NCBI RefSeq assembly: GCF_014195485.1
Contig: NZ_JACIBU010000001.1
Coordinates: 1,426,001-1,490,000 of the forward strand
Direction: 5' to 3'
Source of the DNA: Modestobacter versicolor
GTDB lineage: Bacteria > Actinomycetota > Actinomycetes > Mycobacteriales > Geodermatophilaceae
Length of the DNA: 64,000 bases
Below, in pieces: positions 16,248-27,572 of the stretch (within the stretch, counting starts at the first letter, position 1; each line of letters starts with the position of its first letter). The translations under genes were made by a program, and so were the position numbers. The notes below the pieces were generated by a model, which worked only from the letters and a program-made list of their open reading frames with translations, did not search any database and was not told where the DNA came from.

Positions 16248-17132
16248 GTGACAGCGCTCGGCTCCTCCGTGCCCCCGATCGGGGCACACGTGCAGATCAA
16301 GGGCGGCCTCGCCAAGGGCGGGCTGGCCTACACCGACGCCGTCGGCGCCCGCGCGGTCCAGGTCTTCGTCGGCAACCCCCGGGGCTGGAAGCCCAGCGCC
16401 GGCGACCCGGCGCAGGACACCGCGTTCACCGCCGGCTGCGCCGAGCGCGGGGTGCCCTCCTTCATCCACACCCCGTTCCTGGTCAACGTCGGCTCGCCCA
16501 GCGAGGCCACGGTCGACCAGTCGGTGGCCACGATCCGGCACAACCTGCTCCGCGGCGCCCAGCTGGGCGTCCAGGGGGTGGTGGTGCACGCCGGGTCGGC
16601 CGTCGGCGAGGACCGCTACGAGGCGGCGCTGGGCCAGCTGCACGAGCGGCTGCTCCCGCTGCTCGAGGAGCTGCCCGAGGGCGGCCCCCGCCTGCTGGTC
16701 GAGCCCACCGCCGGCGGCGGGCGGTCGCTGGCCGCCACCGTCGAGGACCTGGGGCCCTACCTGGCGGCGCTGGAGCACCACCCCGCGGTGGGCGTCTGCT
16801 TCGACACCTGCCACGCCTGGGCGGCCGGCCACGACTTCTCGGTGCCCGGTGGGATGACCGCCACCCTGGACGCGCTGGTCGCCACCGTCGGCGCCGGCCG
16901 GCTGGGCCTGGTGCACGCCAACGACTCGCTGGACGCCTGCGGCTCGACCCGCGACCGGCACACCACCATCGGCGCCGGGTCGATCGGCGCCGCGCCCTTC
17001 GCCGAGCTGCTCGCCCACCCGGAGGTGGCTGGGGTGCCGGTGGTGGTCGAGACGCCGAGCGAGGACGACGGGCACGCCAGGGACATCGCGCTGCTGTGCG
17101 CGCTGCGCGACGGCGCCCTGCTGCCCGCCTGA
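16248..17132 (+). CDS. nfo: deoxyribonuclease IV (AP endonuclease, Nfo type)
   Basis: A 294-residue TIM-barrel endonuclease IV with the family metal ligands visible in GAHVQIKGG (His near residue 13), VVHAGSAVG, LLVEPTAGGG, VCFDTCHAWAAGHD and LVHANDS. It cleaves abasic sites in DNA repair using zinc. The gene starts GTG 16248, ten bases after the pknL stop, with no clear ribosome binding site, so it is likely co-transcribed. Helix and strand pattern covers the family length. Confidence 0.92.
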   Translation: MTALGSSVPPIGAHVQIKGGLAKGGLAYTDAVGARAVQVFVGNPRGWKPSAGDPAQDTAFTAGCAERGVPSFIHTPFLVNVGSPSEATVDQSVATIRHNLLRGAQLGVQGVVVHAGSAVGEDRYEAALGQLHERLLPLLEELPEGGPRLLVEPTAGGGRSLAATVEDLGPYLAALEHHPAVGVCFDTCHAWAAGHDFSVPGGMTATLDALVATVGAGRLGLVHANDSLDACGSTRDRHTTIGAGSIGAAPFAELLAHPEVAGVPVVVETPSEDDGHARDIALLCALRDGALLPA

Positions 17133-17225
17133 CCCGCCCCGGGGCGACGCGCCCGGACGCACGAAACGCCGGGACGGGATCGATTGCACCGGCTCATTAC
17201 TTTCGCTCAGGAAGACGCCGGGCTT

Positions 17226-17261
17226 CACTCTGCGTGTCTGTGTTGCACCTCAGAGTGCAAC
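17226..17261 (+). promoter_or_regulatory. overlapping inverted repeats in the leader of the subtilisin gene
   Basis: CACTCTG (17226-17232) can pair with CAGAGTG (17251-17257), while GTTGCAC (17242-17248) can pair with GTGCAAC (17255-17261). The two right arms share GTG at 17255-17257, so the hairpins exclude each other. This could be an RNA switch or a repressor site; the start codon is 25 bases downstream. Confidence 0.4.
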
Positions 17262-17285
17262 TCCCCGGACCGAGGAGAACCACCC

Positions 17286-18449
17286 GTGCACCTCCGGAAG
17301 ACCCTGGCCACCGCCGCCGTGACCGCCCTGGCCGCCACCGGCGTCGGGGCCACCGCCGGCACCGCTGCCGCCGCCCCAGCGCCCCCGACGGGCACCTACA
17401 TCGTCAGCCTCACCCCCGGCTCGCCGGCGGCCGCCCTCGCCGAGCAGGCCGCCGCCCGGCTGGGCGGGCAGGTCGACCACGTCTACACCGCCGCGCTCAC
17501 CGGCTTCGCCGTCACGCTGCCCACGGCGGTGGCCGAGCGGCTGGCCACGCTGCCCGGAGTGGCGGCCGTGGAGCCGGACGCCCCGGTGCAGCTGGCCGCC
17601 ACCCAGTCCGGGGCCACCTGGGGCCTGGACCGGATCGACCAGCGCGCGCTGCCGCTGAGCTCCTCCTACACCTACGGCGCGACCGGCGCGGGGGTCACCT
17701 CCTACGTCATCGACACCGGCATCCGGCTGTCGCACACCGACTTCGGCGGCCGCGCGGTGTCCGGCTACGACGCGGTGGACGGCGGCAGCGCCGACGACTG
17801 CAACGGCCACGGCACGCACGTCGCCGGCACCGTGGGCGGCACCCGCCACGGCGTGGCCAAGGGCACCCGGCTGGTCGCCGTCCGGGTGCTGGACTGCGCC
17901 GGCAGCGGCACCAACGCCGGGGTCATCGCCGGCATCGACTGGGTCACCGCGAACCACCCGGCGGGCGCCCCGGCGGTGGCCAACATGAGCCTGGGCGGGG
18001 GCGTCAGCTCGGCGGTCGACGCCGCGGTGCAGCGGTCGATCGCCGACGGCGTCACCTACGCGGTGGCCGCCGGCAACGGCGACGCCCGCGGGGTGCCGCA
18101 GGACGCCTGCGGCGGCAGCCCGTCCCGGGTGCCGGCCGCGCTGACCGTCGGCGCCACCGACCGGAACGACGCTCCGGCCTCGTTCAGCAACTACGGCGCC
18201 TGCGTCGACCTGTTCGCCCCGGGCGTGGGGATCACCAGCGACTGGTACACCTCCACGACCGCGACCAGCACGATCAGCGGCACCTCGATGGCCACCCCGC
18301 ACGTCGCCGGTGTCGCAGCGCTCTACCTGCAGGGCAACCCCTCGGCGTCACCGGCCACCGTGTCGGCGGCGATCACCGCGGCCACGACCAAGGACCGGGT
18401 GCCCACCACCCGTACGGCGAACAACGACCTGCTGTTCAGCTCCTACTGA
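17286..18449 (+). CDS. secreted subtilisin-like serine protease (S8 family)
   Basis: A 387-residue preproprotease. A signal peptide with AAAAPAPP cleavage region (about residues 1-33) is followed by an inhibitor I9 propeptide ([10 protein letters not shown] to [10 protein letters not shown], about 36-105) and the catalytic domain: Asp in YVIDTGI (about residue 143), His in NGHGTHVAG (about 175), oxyanion Asn in AAGNGD and Ser in [11 protein letters not shown] (about 334). Paired cysteines fit a proteinase K-like exoprotease. GTG 17286 is preceded by GAGGAG; the 150-base leader has nested inverted repeats. Confidence 0.95.
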   Translation: MHLRKTLATAAVTALAATGVGATAGTAAAAPAPPTGTYIVSLTPGSPAAALAEQAAARLGGQVDHVYTAALTGFAVTLPTAVAERLATLPGVAAVEPDAPVQLAATQSGATWGLDRIDQRALPLSSSYTYGATGAGVTSYVIDTGIRLSHTDFGGRAVSGYDAVDGGSADDCNGHGTHVAGTVGGTRHGVAKGTRLVAVRVLDCAGSGTNAGVIAGIDWVTANHPAGAPAVANMSLGGGVSSAVDAAVQRSIADGVTYAVAAGNGDARGVPQDACGGSPSRVPAALTVGATDRNDAPASFSNYGACVDLFAPGVGITSDWYTSTTATSTISGTSMATPHVAGVAALYLQGNPSASPATVSAAITAATTKDRVPTTRTANNDLLFSSY

Positions 18450-18464
18450 GCCCAGCGGGCTGCC

Positions 18465-18498
18465 GGGCCGGGTCGCTCCCCAGGGGGCGACCCGGCCC
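18465..18498. terminator. bidirectional hairpin terminator
   Basis: A perfect 12-bp stem, GGGCCGGGTCGC (18465-18476) with GCGACCCGGCCC (18487-18498), lies between the convergent protease and permease genes. No U tract is present, as usual for this GC level. Confidence 0.7.
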
Positions 18499-18505
18499 TC
18501 GCGCG

Positions 18506-19918
18506 TCAGACGACCAGGCTGAGCACCGCGGCGATGGCGAACCCGACCACGCCGATGAGCGTCTCCATCACCGTCCAGGTGCGCAGGGTGGTCTTCACGT
18601 CCATCCCCAGGAACCGGCCGACCAGCCAGAACCCGGAGTCGTTGACGTGGGAGAGCACGGTGGCGCCGCAGGCGATCGCGATCACCACGAGGGTGACGTC
18701 CAGCCGGGACAGGTCGGCGGACTCGACGGCCGGGGCGATCAGCCCGGCGGTGGTCAGCAGCGCCACCGTGGCCGAGCCCTGGGCGACCCGCAGGCAGGTG
18801 GCGATCACGAAGGCGGCGACGATGACCGGCAGCCCGATCGACTCGAGGCTGTCGGCCAGCGCGGTGCCGATGCCGCTGGCCCGCAGCACGCCACCGAACA
18901 TGCCGCCGGCGCCGGTGATCAGGATGATCGCGCAGACCGGGCCCAGCGAGTCGTTGAGCAGCTTCTCGGTCTCCGCGCGGCTGAACCGCTCGCGGGTGAG
19001 CACGACCATGGCCACCAGCACGGTGATCAGCAGGGCGACCGGGGTCTGGCCGAGCAGGGTGACCCACTGGAGCCAGCCGGCCTCCTCGTCGACCGCCCCG
19101 GCGGTGGCCAAGGTGGTGAAGCCGGTGTTGAGCAGGATGAGCACCAACGGCAGGAGCAGCAGGGACAGCACCGTGCTGAACCGCGGCGGCGCCTTCCGGT
19201 CGACCGCCGTCGCCACGCCCCCACCGCTGCCGTCGCCCCCACCGGCGGACGAGCCGTCCACGTCGGCCGGCACCGGCACGTGGAAGCGCTCGCCGGCCCA
19301 CTTGCCGTACAGGTAGGCCGCGACGTACCAGGTGGGCAGCCCCACGACGAGACCGACGAGCACCAGCAGGCCGATGTCGGCGCCGAGGATGTCGCCGGCG
19401 CCGACCGGGCCGGGGTGCGGCGGCACGAAGGCGTGCATCACGGCGAAGGCACCGGCGGCGGGCAGCGCGTAGGTGAGCACCGACCCGCCGAAGCGCCGGG
19501 CGACGCTGAAGATGATCGGCAGGAAGACGACGAACCCGGCGTCGAAGAAGATCGGGAACCCGAACAGCAGCGAGGCCACGCCCAGCGCCAGCGGCGCCCG
19601 GCGCTCGCCGAACCGGTTGATCAGCGTGTCCGCGAGCACCTGCGCGCCGCCGGTGACCTCGAGGAGCTTGCCGATCATCGCGCCGAGCCCGACCAGGAGG
19701 GCGACGCTGGCCAGCGTCGTCCCGAACCCGGAGAGCAGCGTGGACACCACGTCCCCGACGGGGATCCGGGTGGCCAGCGCGGTCAGCAGGCTGACCAGGA
19801 CCAGCGCCACGAAGGCGTGGACCCTGAACTTCATGATCAGGACGAGCAGCACCCCGACCGCGGCCACCGCGATCAGCAGCAGGGGCGTGGTGCCCAGGAC
19901 GGGTTCGACTTCTGGCAC
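18506..19918 (-). CDS. gntP: gluconate:H+ symporter family permease (GntP)
   Basis: A 470-residue transporter with about 12-14 membrane helices and the GntP-family sequences GFGTTLASVALLVGLGAMIG, LLFGFPIFFDAGFVVFLPI, HAFVPPHPGPVGAGDILGAD, LRVAQGSATVALLT and SHVNDSGFWLVGRFLGM. A Gly/Asp-rich cytoplasmic loop (about residues 225-245) separates the halves. Members import gluconate or related sugar acids with protons. Start GTG 19918; AGAGG lies 5-9 nt upstream. A GntR-type operator is centred 75 bases upstream of the start. Confidence 0.92.
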   Translation of the reverse strand: MPEVEPVLGTTPLLLIAVAAVGVLLVLIMKFRVHAFVALVLVSLLTALATRIPVGDVVSTLLSGFGTTLASVALLVGLGAMIGKLLEVTGGAQVLADTLINRFGERRAPLALGVASLLFGFPIFFDAGFVVFLPIIFSVARRFGGSVLTYALPAAGAFAVMHAFVPPHPGPVGAGDILGADIGLLVLVGLVVGLPTWYVAAYLYGKWAGERFHVPVPADVDGSSAGGGDGSGGGVATAVDRKAPPRFSTVLSLLLLPLVLILLNTGFTTLATAGAVDEEAGWLQWVTLLGQTPVALLITVLVAMVVLTRERFSRAETEKLLNDSLGPVCAIILITGAGGMFGGVLRASGIGTALADSLESIGLPVIVAAFVIATCLRVAQGSATVALLTTAGLIAPAVESADLSRLDVTLVVIAIACGATVLSHVNDSGFWLVGRFLGMDVKTTLRTWTVMETLIGVVGFAIAAVLSLVV

Positions 19919-19987
19919 GGGAGACCTCTTCGAGTCGACGACGACGCGGTCTCCACCGCGGCTGCGGAGGAGGTCACCACTCTCTCA

Positions 19988-19998
19988 GTGATGATCAC
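19988..19998. promoter_or_regulatory. GntR-family type operator GTGATGATCAC
   Basis: GTGATGATCAC is a perfect dyad around a central G and matches the TGATnATCA half-site pattern known for GntR/FadR-subfamily repressors. It lies 70-80 bases upstream of gntP. No GntR gene is in the window. Confidence 0.5.
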
Positions 19999-20048
19999 CC
20001 GCGCGCCTGCTGCCCGGTCTCGATCCGGACTCGGTGCCGAGCCCGGCC

Positions 20049-21103
20049 TCAGCGGCCGGTGAGCTCGCCGACCACCTGGGTGAGCACCTTGGCCGCGCGG
20101 TCGATGCCGGCCCGGTCGACGTCGAGGTGGGTGACCAGCCGGACCCGCCGGGCGCTCACCTGGCCGACCAGCACGCCCTGGGCCTTGGCGGCCTCGGCGA
20201 CCGCGGGGGCGGGGACGTCGTCGACGACGACCATGTTGGTCTCCACGGTCGCCGGGTCGACGCCGAGCTGCTCGGCCAGCAGCCGGGCGTGCTCGTGGTC
20301 CTCGGCCAGCCGCTCGACGTGGTGGTCCAGCGCGTGCAGCCCGGCCGCGGCGAGCACCCCGACCTGGCGCATGCCGCCACCGAGGCGCTTGCGCCACAGC
20401 CGGGCGGCGGCGATCCGCTCGGCGCTGGCGACCAGCACCGACCCGACCGGCGCGCCCAGGCCCTTGGACAGGCAGACCGACGCGGTGTCGGCGAGCCGGC
20501 CGTAGGTGGCCAGCGGGACGCCGGAGGCCGCGTGGGCGTTGAACACCCGCGCGCCGTCCAGGTGCACGTTCACCCCGGCGCCGCGGGACCAGTCGAACAG
20601 CCGCTGCAGCTCGGCGAGCGGCTGCACCAGCCCGCCCCCCCGGTTGTGCGTGTTCTCCACCGCGATCGCGGCGGTCGCGGTCAGGTGCCAGTCACCGTGC
20701 GGGCGGACCTGCTCGATGAGCTGGTCGGCGGACAGCCGGCCGCCGTCGGAGACCACGGTGCGCGAGGAGAGCCCGAACAGCGCGGCCGCGGCACCCATCT
20801 CGTAGGTGAGCACGTGCGCGTCGGCGTCGCCGAGCACCTCCTGGCCCGGCTCGCAGACCAGCCGCAGGCCGATCTGGTTGCCCATCGTCCCGGAGGGGAC
20901 GAACAGCGCAGCCTGGTGGCCGAAGAGCTCGGCGACCCGCTCCTCCAGCGCGTTGACCGTGGGGTCCTCGCGGTAGACGTCGTCGCCGACCTCGGCCTCG
21001 GCCATCGCCCGGCGCATCGCCGGGGTGGGGCGGGTGAGGGTGTCCGAGCGCAGGTCGACGGCGCCGCTGGTCGAGCCCGGGCCGTCGGTGTCGATGCCGT
21101 ACA

Positions 21104-21104
<1 letters not shown>
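20049..21104 (-). CDS. ltaE: low-specificity L-threonine aldolase
   Basis: A 351-residue PLP enzyme with [20 protein letters not shown] at the N-terminus, [32 protein letters not shown] and the PLP lysine in [14 protein letters not shown]. It cleaves threonine or allo-threonine to glycine and acetaldehyde. Its ATG (21104) shares one base with the stop of the DAHP synthase gene (TGATG), so it is translated from the same message. Confidence 0.93.
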
Positions 21105-23554
<2,450 letters not shown>

Positions 23555-23701
23555 TCAGCGGCAGGGGCGATCCGCAGGTGAGCGGCCCGTCGGCCCCGGT
23601 GTCTCGGTTCGGTCACACCCGTACCGGTGATCGGACCGCCTGCCGATGAGCACGCTGAGGCGGGAGGACTCCCGCCCGGGGAAGCGGGCCAGGGGGCACA
23701 C

Positions 23702-25819
23702 GTGCGTTGGGGCATCAGGACGAAGGTGGTGGCGCTGGCCGTGGCCAGCGTCGCCGTCACGGGGGCGGCGATGGTCGGCGTCAGCGCCTGGCAGAGCGGT
23801 GAGTTCGCCGACGACGCCAGGACCGACGTCGAGGACATGGTCGGCCACAGCATCGAGCAGACCGCGGACGGCGTGTACGACGTCGTCTCCACCCAGGGCG
23901 AGTCGACCGCCGCGAAGGTCGACACCGACCTGCAGGTGGCCAACTACGTGCTGCAGCAGGCCGGCGGGCTGGCCCTCGGCTCGACCACCAAGAACACCGT
24001 CACCTGGGACGCCAAGAACCAGGTGACCAGCGAGGTCACCCCCGTCGCGCTTCCCCGCGTCGAGGTCGGTGGCACCTGGCTGGGGCAGAACGCCGACGTC
24101 AACACCCCGACGCCGGTCGTCGACCAGATCCAGGGGCTGGTGGGCGGCACCGCCACGATCTTCCAGCGGCTCAACGCCGAGGGGAACATGCTGCGGGTGG
24201 CCACGAACGTGGTCAGCGCGACCGGCAGCCGGGCCATCGGCACCTACATCCCGGCCATCGGGGCCAACGGCACGCCCAGCCCGGTGATCGCCGCCGTGCT
24301 GGCCGGCCAGACCTACCGGGGGACGGCGTTCGTCGTCGACTCCTGGTACGTGACGGCGTACCAGCCGCTGTTCGACGCGGGCGGCCAGGTCATCGGCATG
24401 ATCTACGTCGGCGTCAAGCAGGAGGCCATGCCGACGCTGCGGGAGAGCGTGCAGAACACCGCCGTCGGCGAGAACGGGGACGTGACCGTGCTGGGCGCCA
24501 CCGGCGACCGCGCCGGCACGGTGCTGATCAGCCCGGACGGCAGCACCGACGGCACCAACCTGCTGGAGACCACCGACGCCGACGGCACGGCCTACGTCCA
24601 GGAGATCGTCGACGCCGCGCTGACCCTGACCGACGGCGCGCAGGCCACGGTCCGGTACCGGGACGCCGACAGCGGCACCCACACGGTGCAGGTCGCCTAC
24701 TACCAGCCGTGGGACTGGGTCATCGCCGTCGACGCCCAGGACAGCGACTTCGCCGGCCCGGTCACCCGGCTCGACGAGGGCCGCTCCTCGATGTTCACCG
24801 CGCTGGTCGTCGCCGCGCTGCTGGTCGCCGTCATCGGCTTCGTGCTGGCCTGGTGGCTGGGCCGCCGGCTCACCGAGCCGCTGGAGAGCCTGCGGCAGCG
24901 GATGGCCGAGATCGCCGACGGCGAGGGCGACCTGACCCAGCGGGTCGACGACTCCTCCCGCGACGAGGTCGGCGAGCTCGCCGGTGCCTTCAACCGGTTC
25001 GTCGACAAGGTCGCCGGCACGATCCGCGACATCGGCGTCGCCGCCGGGTCGCTGGCGGTCTCCGCCTCCGGGGTCGCCCGGGTGGCCGACGGCCTCAGCG
25101 AGCGGGCCTCGCGCAGCCGGGACCAGGCGCGGCACGCCCACCAGGCGGCCTCCGACATCAGCTCCGGGGTCTCCTCCGCGGCCGCTGGGGCCGAGCAGAT
25201 GGGCTCGGCGATCCGCGAGATCGCCCGCAGCGCCAGCGACGCCAGCCACGTCGGCCAGGGTGCGGTCGACCTGGCCGCCAAGACCGAGACGGCGATCGCC
25301 GCGCTGGGCACCAGCTCGGCGGAGATCAGCGACGTCGTCAAGGTCATCTCCGCGGTGGCCGAGCAGACCAACCTGCTGGCGCTCAACGCCACCATCGAGG
25401 CGGCGCGGGCCGGGGAGGCCGGCAAGGGCTTCGCGGTCGTCGCCACCGAGGTCAAGGAGCTGGCCCAGGAGGCCTCCCGCGCGAGCGAGGAGATCCACCA
25501 GCGGGTCCAGTCGATCCAGGCCGACACCAGCGCGGCGGTCGGCTCGATCAGCCAGATCGTCGGGGTCATCCGCGAGATGAACGACCACCAGACCACCATC
25601 GCCAGCGCGGTGGAGGAGCAGACGGCGGTCACCAACGAGCTGTCCCGCAGCGTCAGCTCGGTCGCCGACGGCGCCAGCTCGGTGACCGAGACCATGAACG
25701 ACGTCACCACCGACGCCGACCGCACCGCGGCCGACGTCGACCAGGCGCGGACCGCCGCCCGCGAGCTGGACCAGCTCTCCGGTGAGCTAACCCGGCTGAT
25801 CAACGTCTTCACCGTCTAG
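23702..25819 (+). CDS. methyl-accepting chemotaxis protein
   Basis: A 705-residue transmembrane chemoreceptor: first helix about residues 7-30, an extracellular Cache 3/Cache 2-like ligand domain (about 35-355, with [17 protein letters not shown] and [15 protein letters not shown]), second helix about 363-385, HAMP, and the cytoplasmic signalling domain with the conserved hairpin tip [19 protein letters not shown] and [13 protein letters not shown]. It should signal to CheA/CheW. No CheR-binding C-terminal pentapeptide is visible. GTG 23702 with a GGGGG upstream was chosen over GTG 23627 because MRWGIRTKV is the typical start. No other chemotaxis gene lies nearby. Confidence 0.93.
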   Translation: MRWGIRTKVVALAVASVAVTGAAMVGVSAWQSGEFADDARTDVEDMVGHSIEQTADGVYDVVSTQGESTAAKVDTDLQVANYVLQQAGGLALGSTTKNTVTWDAKNQVTSEVTPVALPRVEVGGTWLGQNADVNTPTPVVDQIQGLVGGTATIFQRLNAEGNMLRVATNVVSATGSRAIGTYIPAIGANGTPSPVIAAVLAGQTYRGTAFVVDSWYVTAYQPLFDAGGQVIGMIYVGVKQEAMPTLRESVQNTAVGENGDVTVLGATGDRAGTVLISPDGSTDGTNLLETTDADGTAYVQEIVDAALTLTDGAQATVRYRDADSGTHTVQVAYYQPWDWVIAVDAQDSDFAGPVTRLDEGRSSMFTALVVAALLVAVIGFVLAWWLGRRLTEPLESLRQRMAEIADGEGDLTQRVDDSSRDEVGELAGAFNRFVDKVAGTIRDIGVAAGSLAVSASGVARVADGLSERASRSRDQARHAHQAASDISSGVSSAAAGAEQMGSAIREIARSASDASHVGQGAVDLAAKTETAIAALGTSSAEISDVVKVISAVAEQTNLLALNATIEAARAGEAGKGFAVVATEVKELAQEASRASEEIHQRVQSIQADTSAAVGSISQIVGVIREMNDHQTTIASAVEEQTAVTNELSRSVSSVADGASSVTETMNDVTTDADRTAADVDQARTAARELDQLSGELTRLINVFTV

Positions 25820-25856
25820 GCGGCCCCCGCACGGGCCCAGGGGCCGTCGGCAGCGC

Positions 25857-26459
25857 TCAGCTGGCGGCGGCCCCTGTCGTCGTCCCCGTGCTCTGCAGCC
25901 CCCACATCACCGGTCCGGTCGGCCCGAGCCGCGCCTCCGAGCGGACCCGCAGGCCGTGCGACTCGTAGAACGGCAGGTTGCCCGGGTTCGTCGTGTCCAG
26001 CCGCAGGGGCACGCCGGCCGCACGGGACCGGTCCAGGACGCCGGCCAGCAGCCGCGCGCCGAGCCCCCGCCGCCGGGCGTCGGGGTCGACCGCCAGGAAG
26101 TGCAGGTAGCAGTGCGGGACGTCGTCCTCCGGCGTCCCGGCGCGGACGGCGGCGAAGCCCGCGGCGACCTCCGCCGCCCGGTCCGCGCCGAGGAGGGCGC
26201 GCAGCAGGCCGTCGGCCGTGGGCAGCAGGTCGGCCGGCCCGGCCAGCGTCGTCGACGGGCGGCGCCACAGCGCCACCGCAGCGAGGCGCTCCTCCCGGAC
26301 GACGTCCACCTCACCGGCCTCGACGTACCGCTCGACCATGAGCCCGAGCCAGGCGGCCAGGGCCTGCTGCCGGTCGTGCTCGTCGGGGAAGACCCAGACC
26401 ATCAGCGGATCGGCCACGAAGGCCCGGGCCAGCAGCGTCCGGATCTCGGCGACGGTCAC
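25857..26459 (-). CDS. GNAT family N-acetyltransferase
   Basis: A 200-residue acetyltransferase with the family sequences YLHFLAVDPDARRRGLGARLL (acetyl-CoA motif A, R-R-R-G-L-G, about residues 117-137), RLDTTNPGNLPFYESHG (motif B). N-terminal half (FVADPLMVWVFPDEHDR) is of the type often annotated as puromycin-resistance-like GNAT. Substrate unknown. GTG 26459 overlaps the stop of the exoribonuclease gene (GTGA). Confidence 0.88.
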   Translation of the reverse strand: MTVAEIRTLLARAFVADPLMVWVFPDEHDRQQALAAWLGLMVERYVEAGEVDVVREERLAAVALWRRPSTTLAGPADLLPTADGLLRALLGADRAAEVAAGFAAVRAGTPEDDVPHCYLHFLAVDPDARRRGLGARLLAGVLDRSRAAGVPLRLDTTNPGNLPFYESHGLRVRSEARLGPTGPVMWGLQSTGTTTGAAAS

Positions 26460-26947
26460 GGCGCGGCGGCCTGCATGATCTCCCAGCGCGCCAGGTTGTA
26501 GCGCGCGTCGACCAGGGCGTCGTGGGTGCCGGTGGGCTTGGGCGGGAACGCCGGGCGGCCGACGTCGTCCCAGCGCTGGCGGAGCTCCCGGGTGAACCGC
26601 GGGATCGGCCGCGGCAGGGCCGGCATCGCGCCCCACAGCTGGGCCAGCGCGACGTGGTCGTAGGCGGCGAACCAGGCCCACAGCTCGATCTCCTCGCCGG
26701 GTGCGGTGAGGAAGGACAGCAGGTCCTCGCGGATCCGCTGCCGGCTGCGCCACGCCTTGTCCGCCGGCGGCGGGAGCTGGTCGAGCACGTTGCGGCGCAC
26801 CCACGGGATCGCCCGGTCCGGGTCGAACTCGGTGCTCACGGCGTAGAACTCCCGGCCCGTCTCGTCGACCACGCCGATCGACACCAGGTCGATGGTCGTG
26901 CCGTCCTCGATGAACTCGGTGTCGTAGAAGTACCGCCGCACGCTCAC
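26456..26947 (-). CDS. 3'-5' exoribonuclease, Rv2179c family
   Basis: A 163-residue DEDDh-type nuclease: the first acidic pair in YFYDTEFIEDG (about residues 6-16), LVSIGVVDETGREFYAV, WAWFAAYDHVALAQLWG (third Asp) and GTHDALVDARYNL (His and last Asp). The length and order match Rv2179c of M. tuberculosis, shown to degrade RNA from the 3' end. Start GTG 26947 is fixed by TACGGT six bases before it. It is first in a two-gene unit with a GNAT gene. Confidence 0.92.
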   Translation of the reverse strand: MSVRRYFYDTEFIEDGTTIDLVSIGVVDETGREFYAVSTEFDPDRAIPWVRRNVLDQLPPPADKAWRSRQRIREDLLSFLTAPGEEIELWAWFAAYDHVALAQLWGAMPALPRPIPRFTRELRQRWDDVGRPAFPPKPTGTHDALVDARYNLARWEIMQAAAP

Positions 26948-26953
26948 GCCGCC

Positions 26954-26959
26954 ACCGTA
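26954..26959 (-). promoter_or_regulatory. TACGGT -10 element, leaderless start
   Basis: Minus-strand TACGGT ends 6 nt before GTG 26947 of the exoribonuclease gene. Confidence 0.55.
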
Positions 26960-27053
26960 GGCGTCGCTGCAGGGCCGGGGCGGCCGGGTCCGGTCGCCGG
27001 GTGCCCGGCAACCTGCTCGCCAACCCCGGGCCCACCTGCGAACATCTCCGCCC

Positions 27054-27566
27054 GTGCCCGTCGAGCAGACCCTCACCCGGGTGGCGGGCGACCTCGTCAA
27101 GGACCGGGTCGACCTCGCCCGCCGGCGGCTGCGCGGGCTGGTCGAGGCCTTCCCGCACCGGCTCGACCTCCGGGAGCGGCTGGCCGACACCTACCGCCGG
27201 ACCGGCGACGCGGCCCAGGCCGGGCGCTGGGCCTACCTCGGGGGCGCGGCCCGGCCGGAGGAGGTGGCCGCGTTCGAGGCGCTGTACCCGCACCCCGACC
27301 GGCGGCTCGAGGCGCTGCGCTGGCCCGACGGGTCGGAGCCCGGCGACCCCCTCGGCCGGCGCCGGTTGCAGCACCTCCGCGCCCACTCCGCCGCCCTGGC
27401 CGACGGGTCGGCGGTCTGGGTCGGGCCGCCTCGTCGTGATGCCGTCCGGACGAGGACCTCGCCGGCCGAGGTCGCGTCCGCCGCGGGCTGCCTGCTGGTG
27501 GCCGTCGTCCTGCTCGCGCTGGTCGTCGTCGGGGCGGTGGTCGTCGTCCGGGCGCTGGTCGGCTGA
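27054..27566 (+). CDS. DUF6584-like protein with a C-terminal membrane helix
   Basis: The 170-residue product begins with VAGDLVKDRVDLARRRLRGLVEAFP and RLADTYRRTGDAAQAGRWAYL, a TPR-like helical pair seen in a family of actinobacterial unknowns (I recall DUF6584), then a tail with one hydrophobic helix (about residues 142-168). It is probably a tail-anchored membrane protein. Function unknown. Start GTG 27054 follows the divergent exoribonuclease promoter by about 95 bases. It converges on an antiporter gene 6 bases downstream. Confidence 0.7.
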   Translation: MPVEQTLTRVAGDLVKDRVDLARRRLRGLVEAFPHRLDLRERLADTYRRTGDAAQAGRWAYLGGAARPEEVAAFEALYPHPDRRLEALRWPDGSEPGDPLGRRRLQHLRAHSAALADGSAVWVGPPRRDAVRTRTSPAEVASAAGCLLVAVVLLALVVVGAVVVVRALVG

Positions 27567-27572
27567 GCCGGC

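Noticed and set aside
14135-16315. 726-codon minus-strand frame opposite pknL
   Set aside because: It is the antisense shadow of a kinase with all catalytic motifs; composition is GDQVHR-rich and unlike a protein.
17096-20062. 988-codon plus-strand frame across the protease and permease genes
   Set aside because: It crosses the protease in the wrong frame and runs antisense to gntP, with no recognisable domain.
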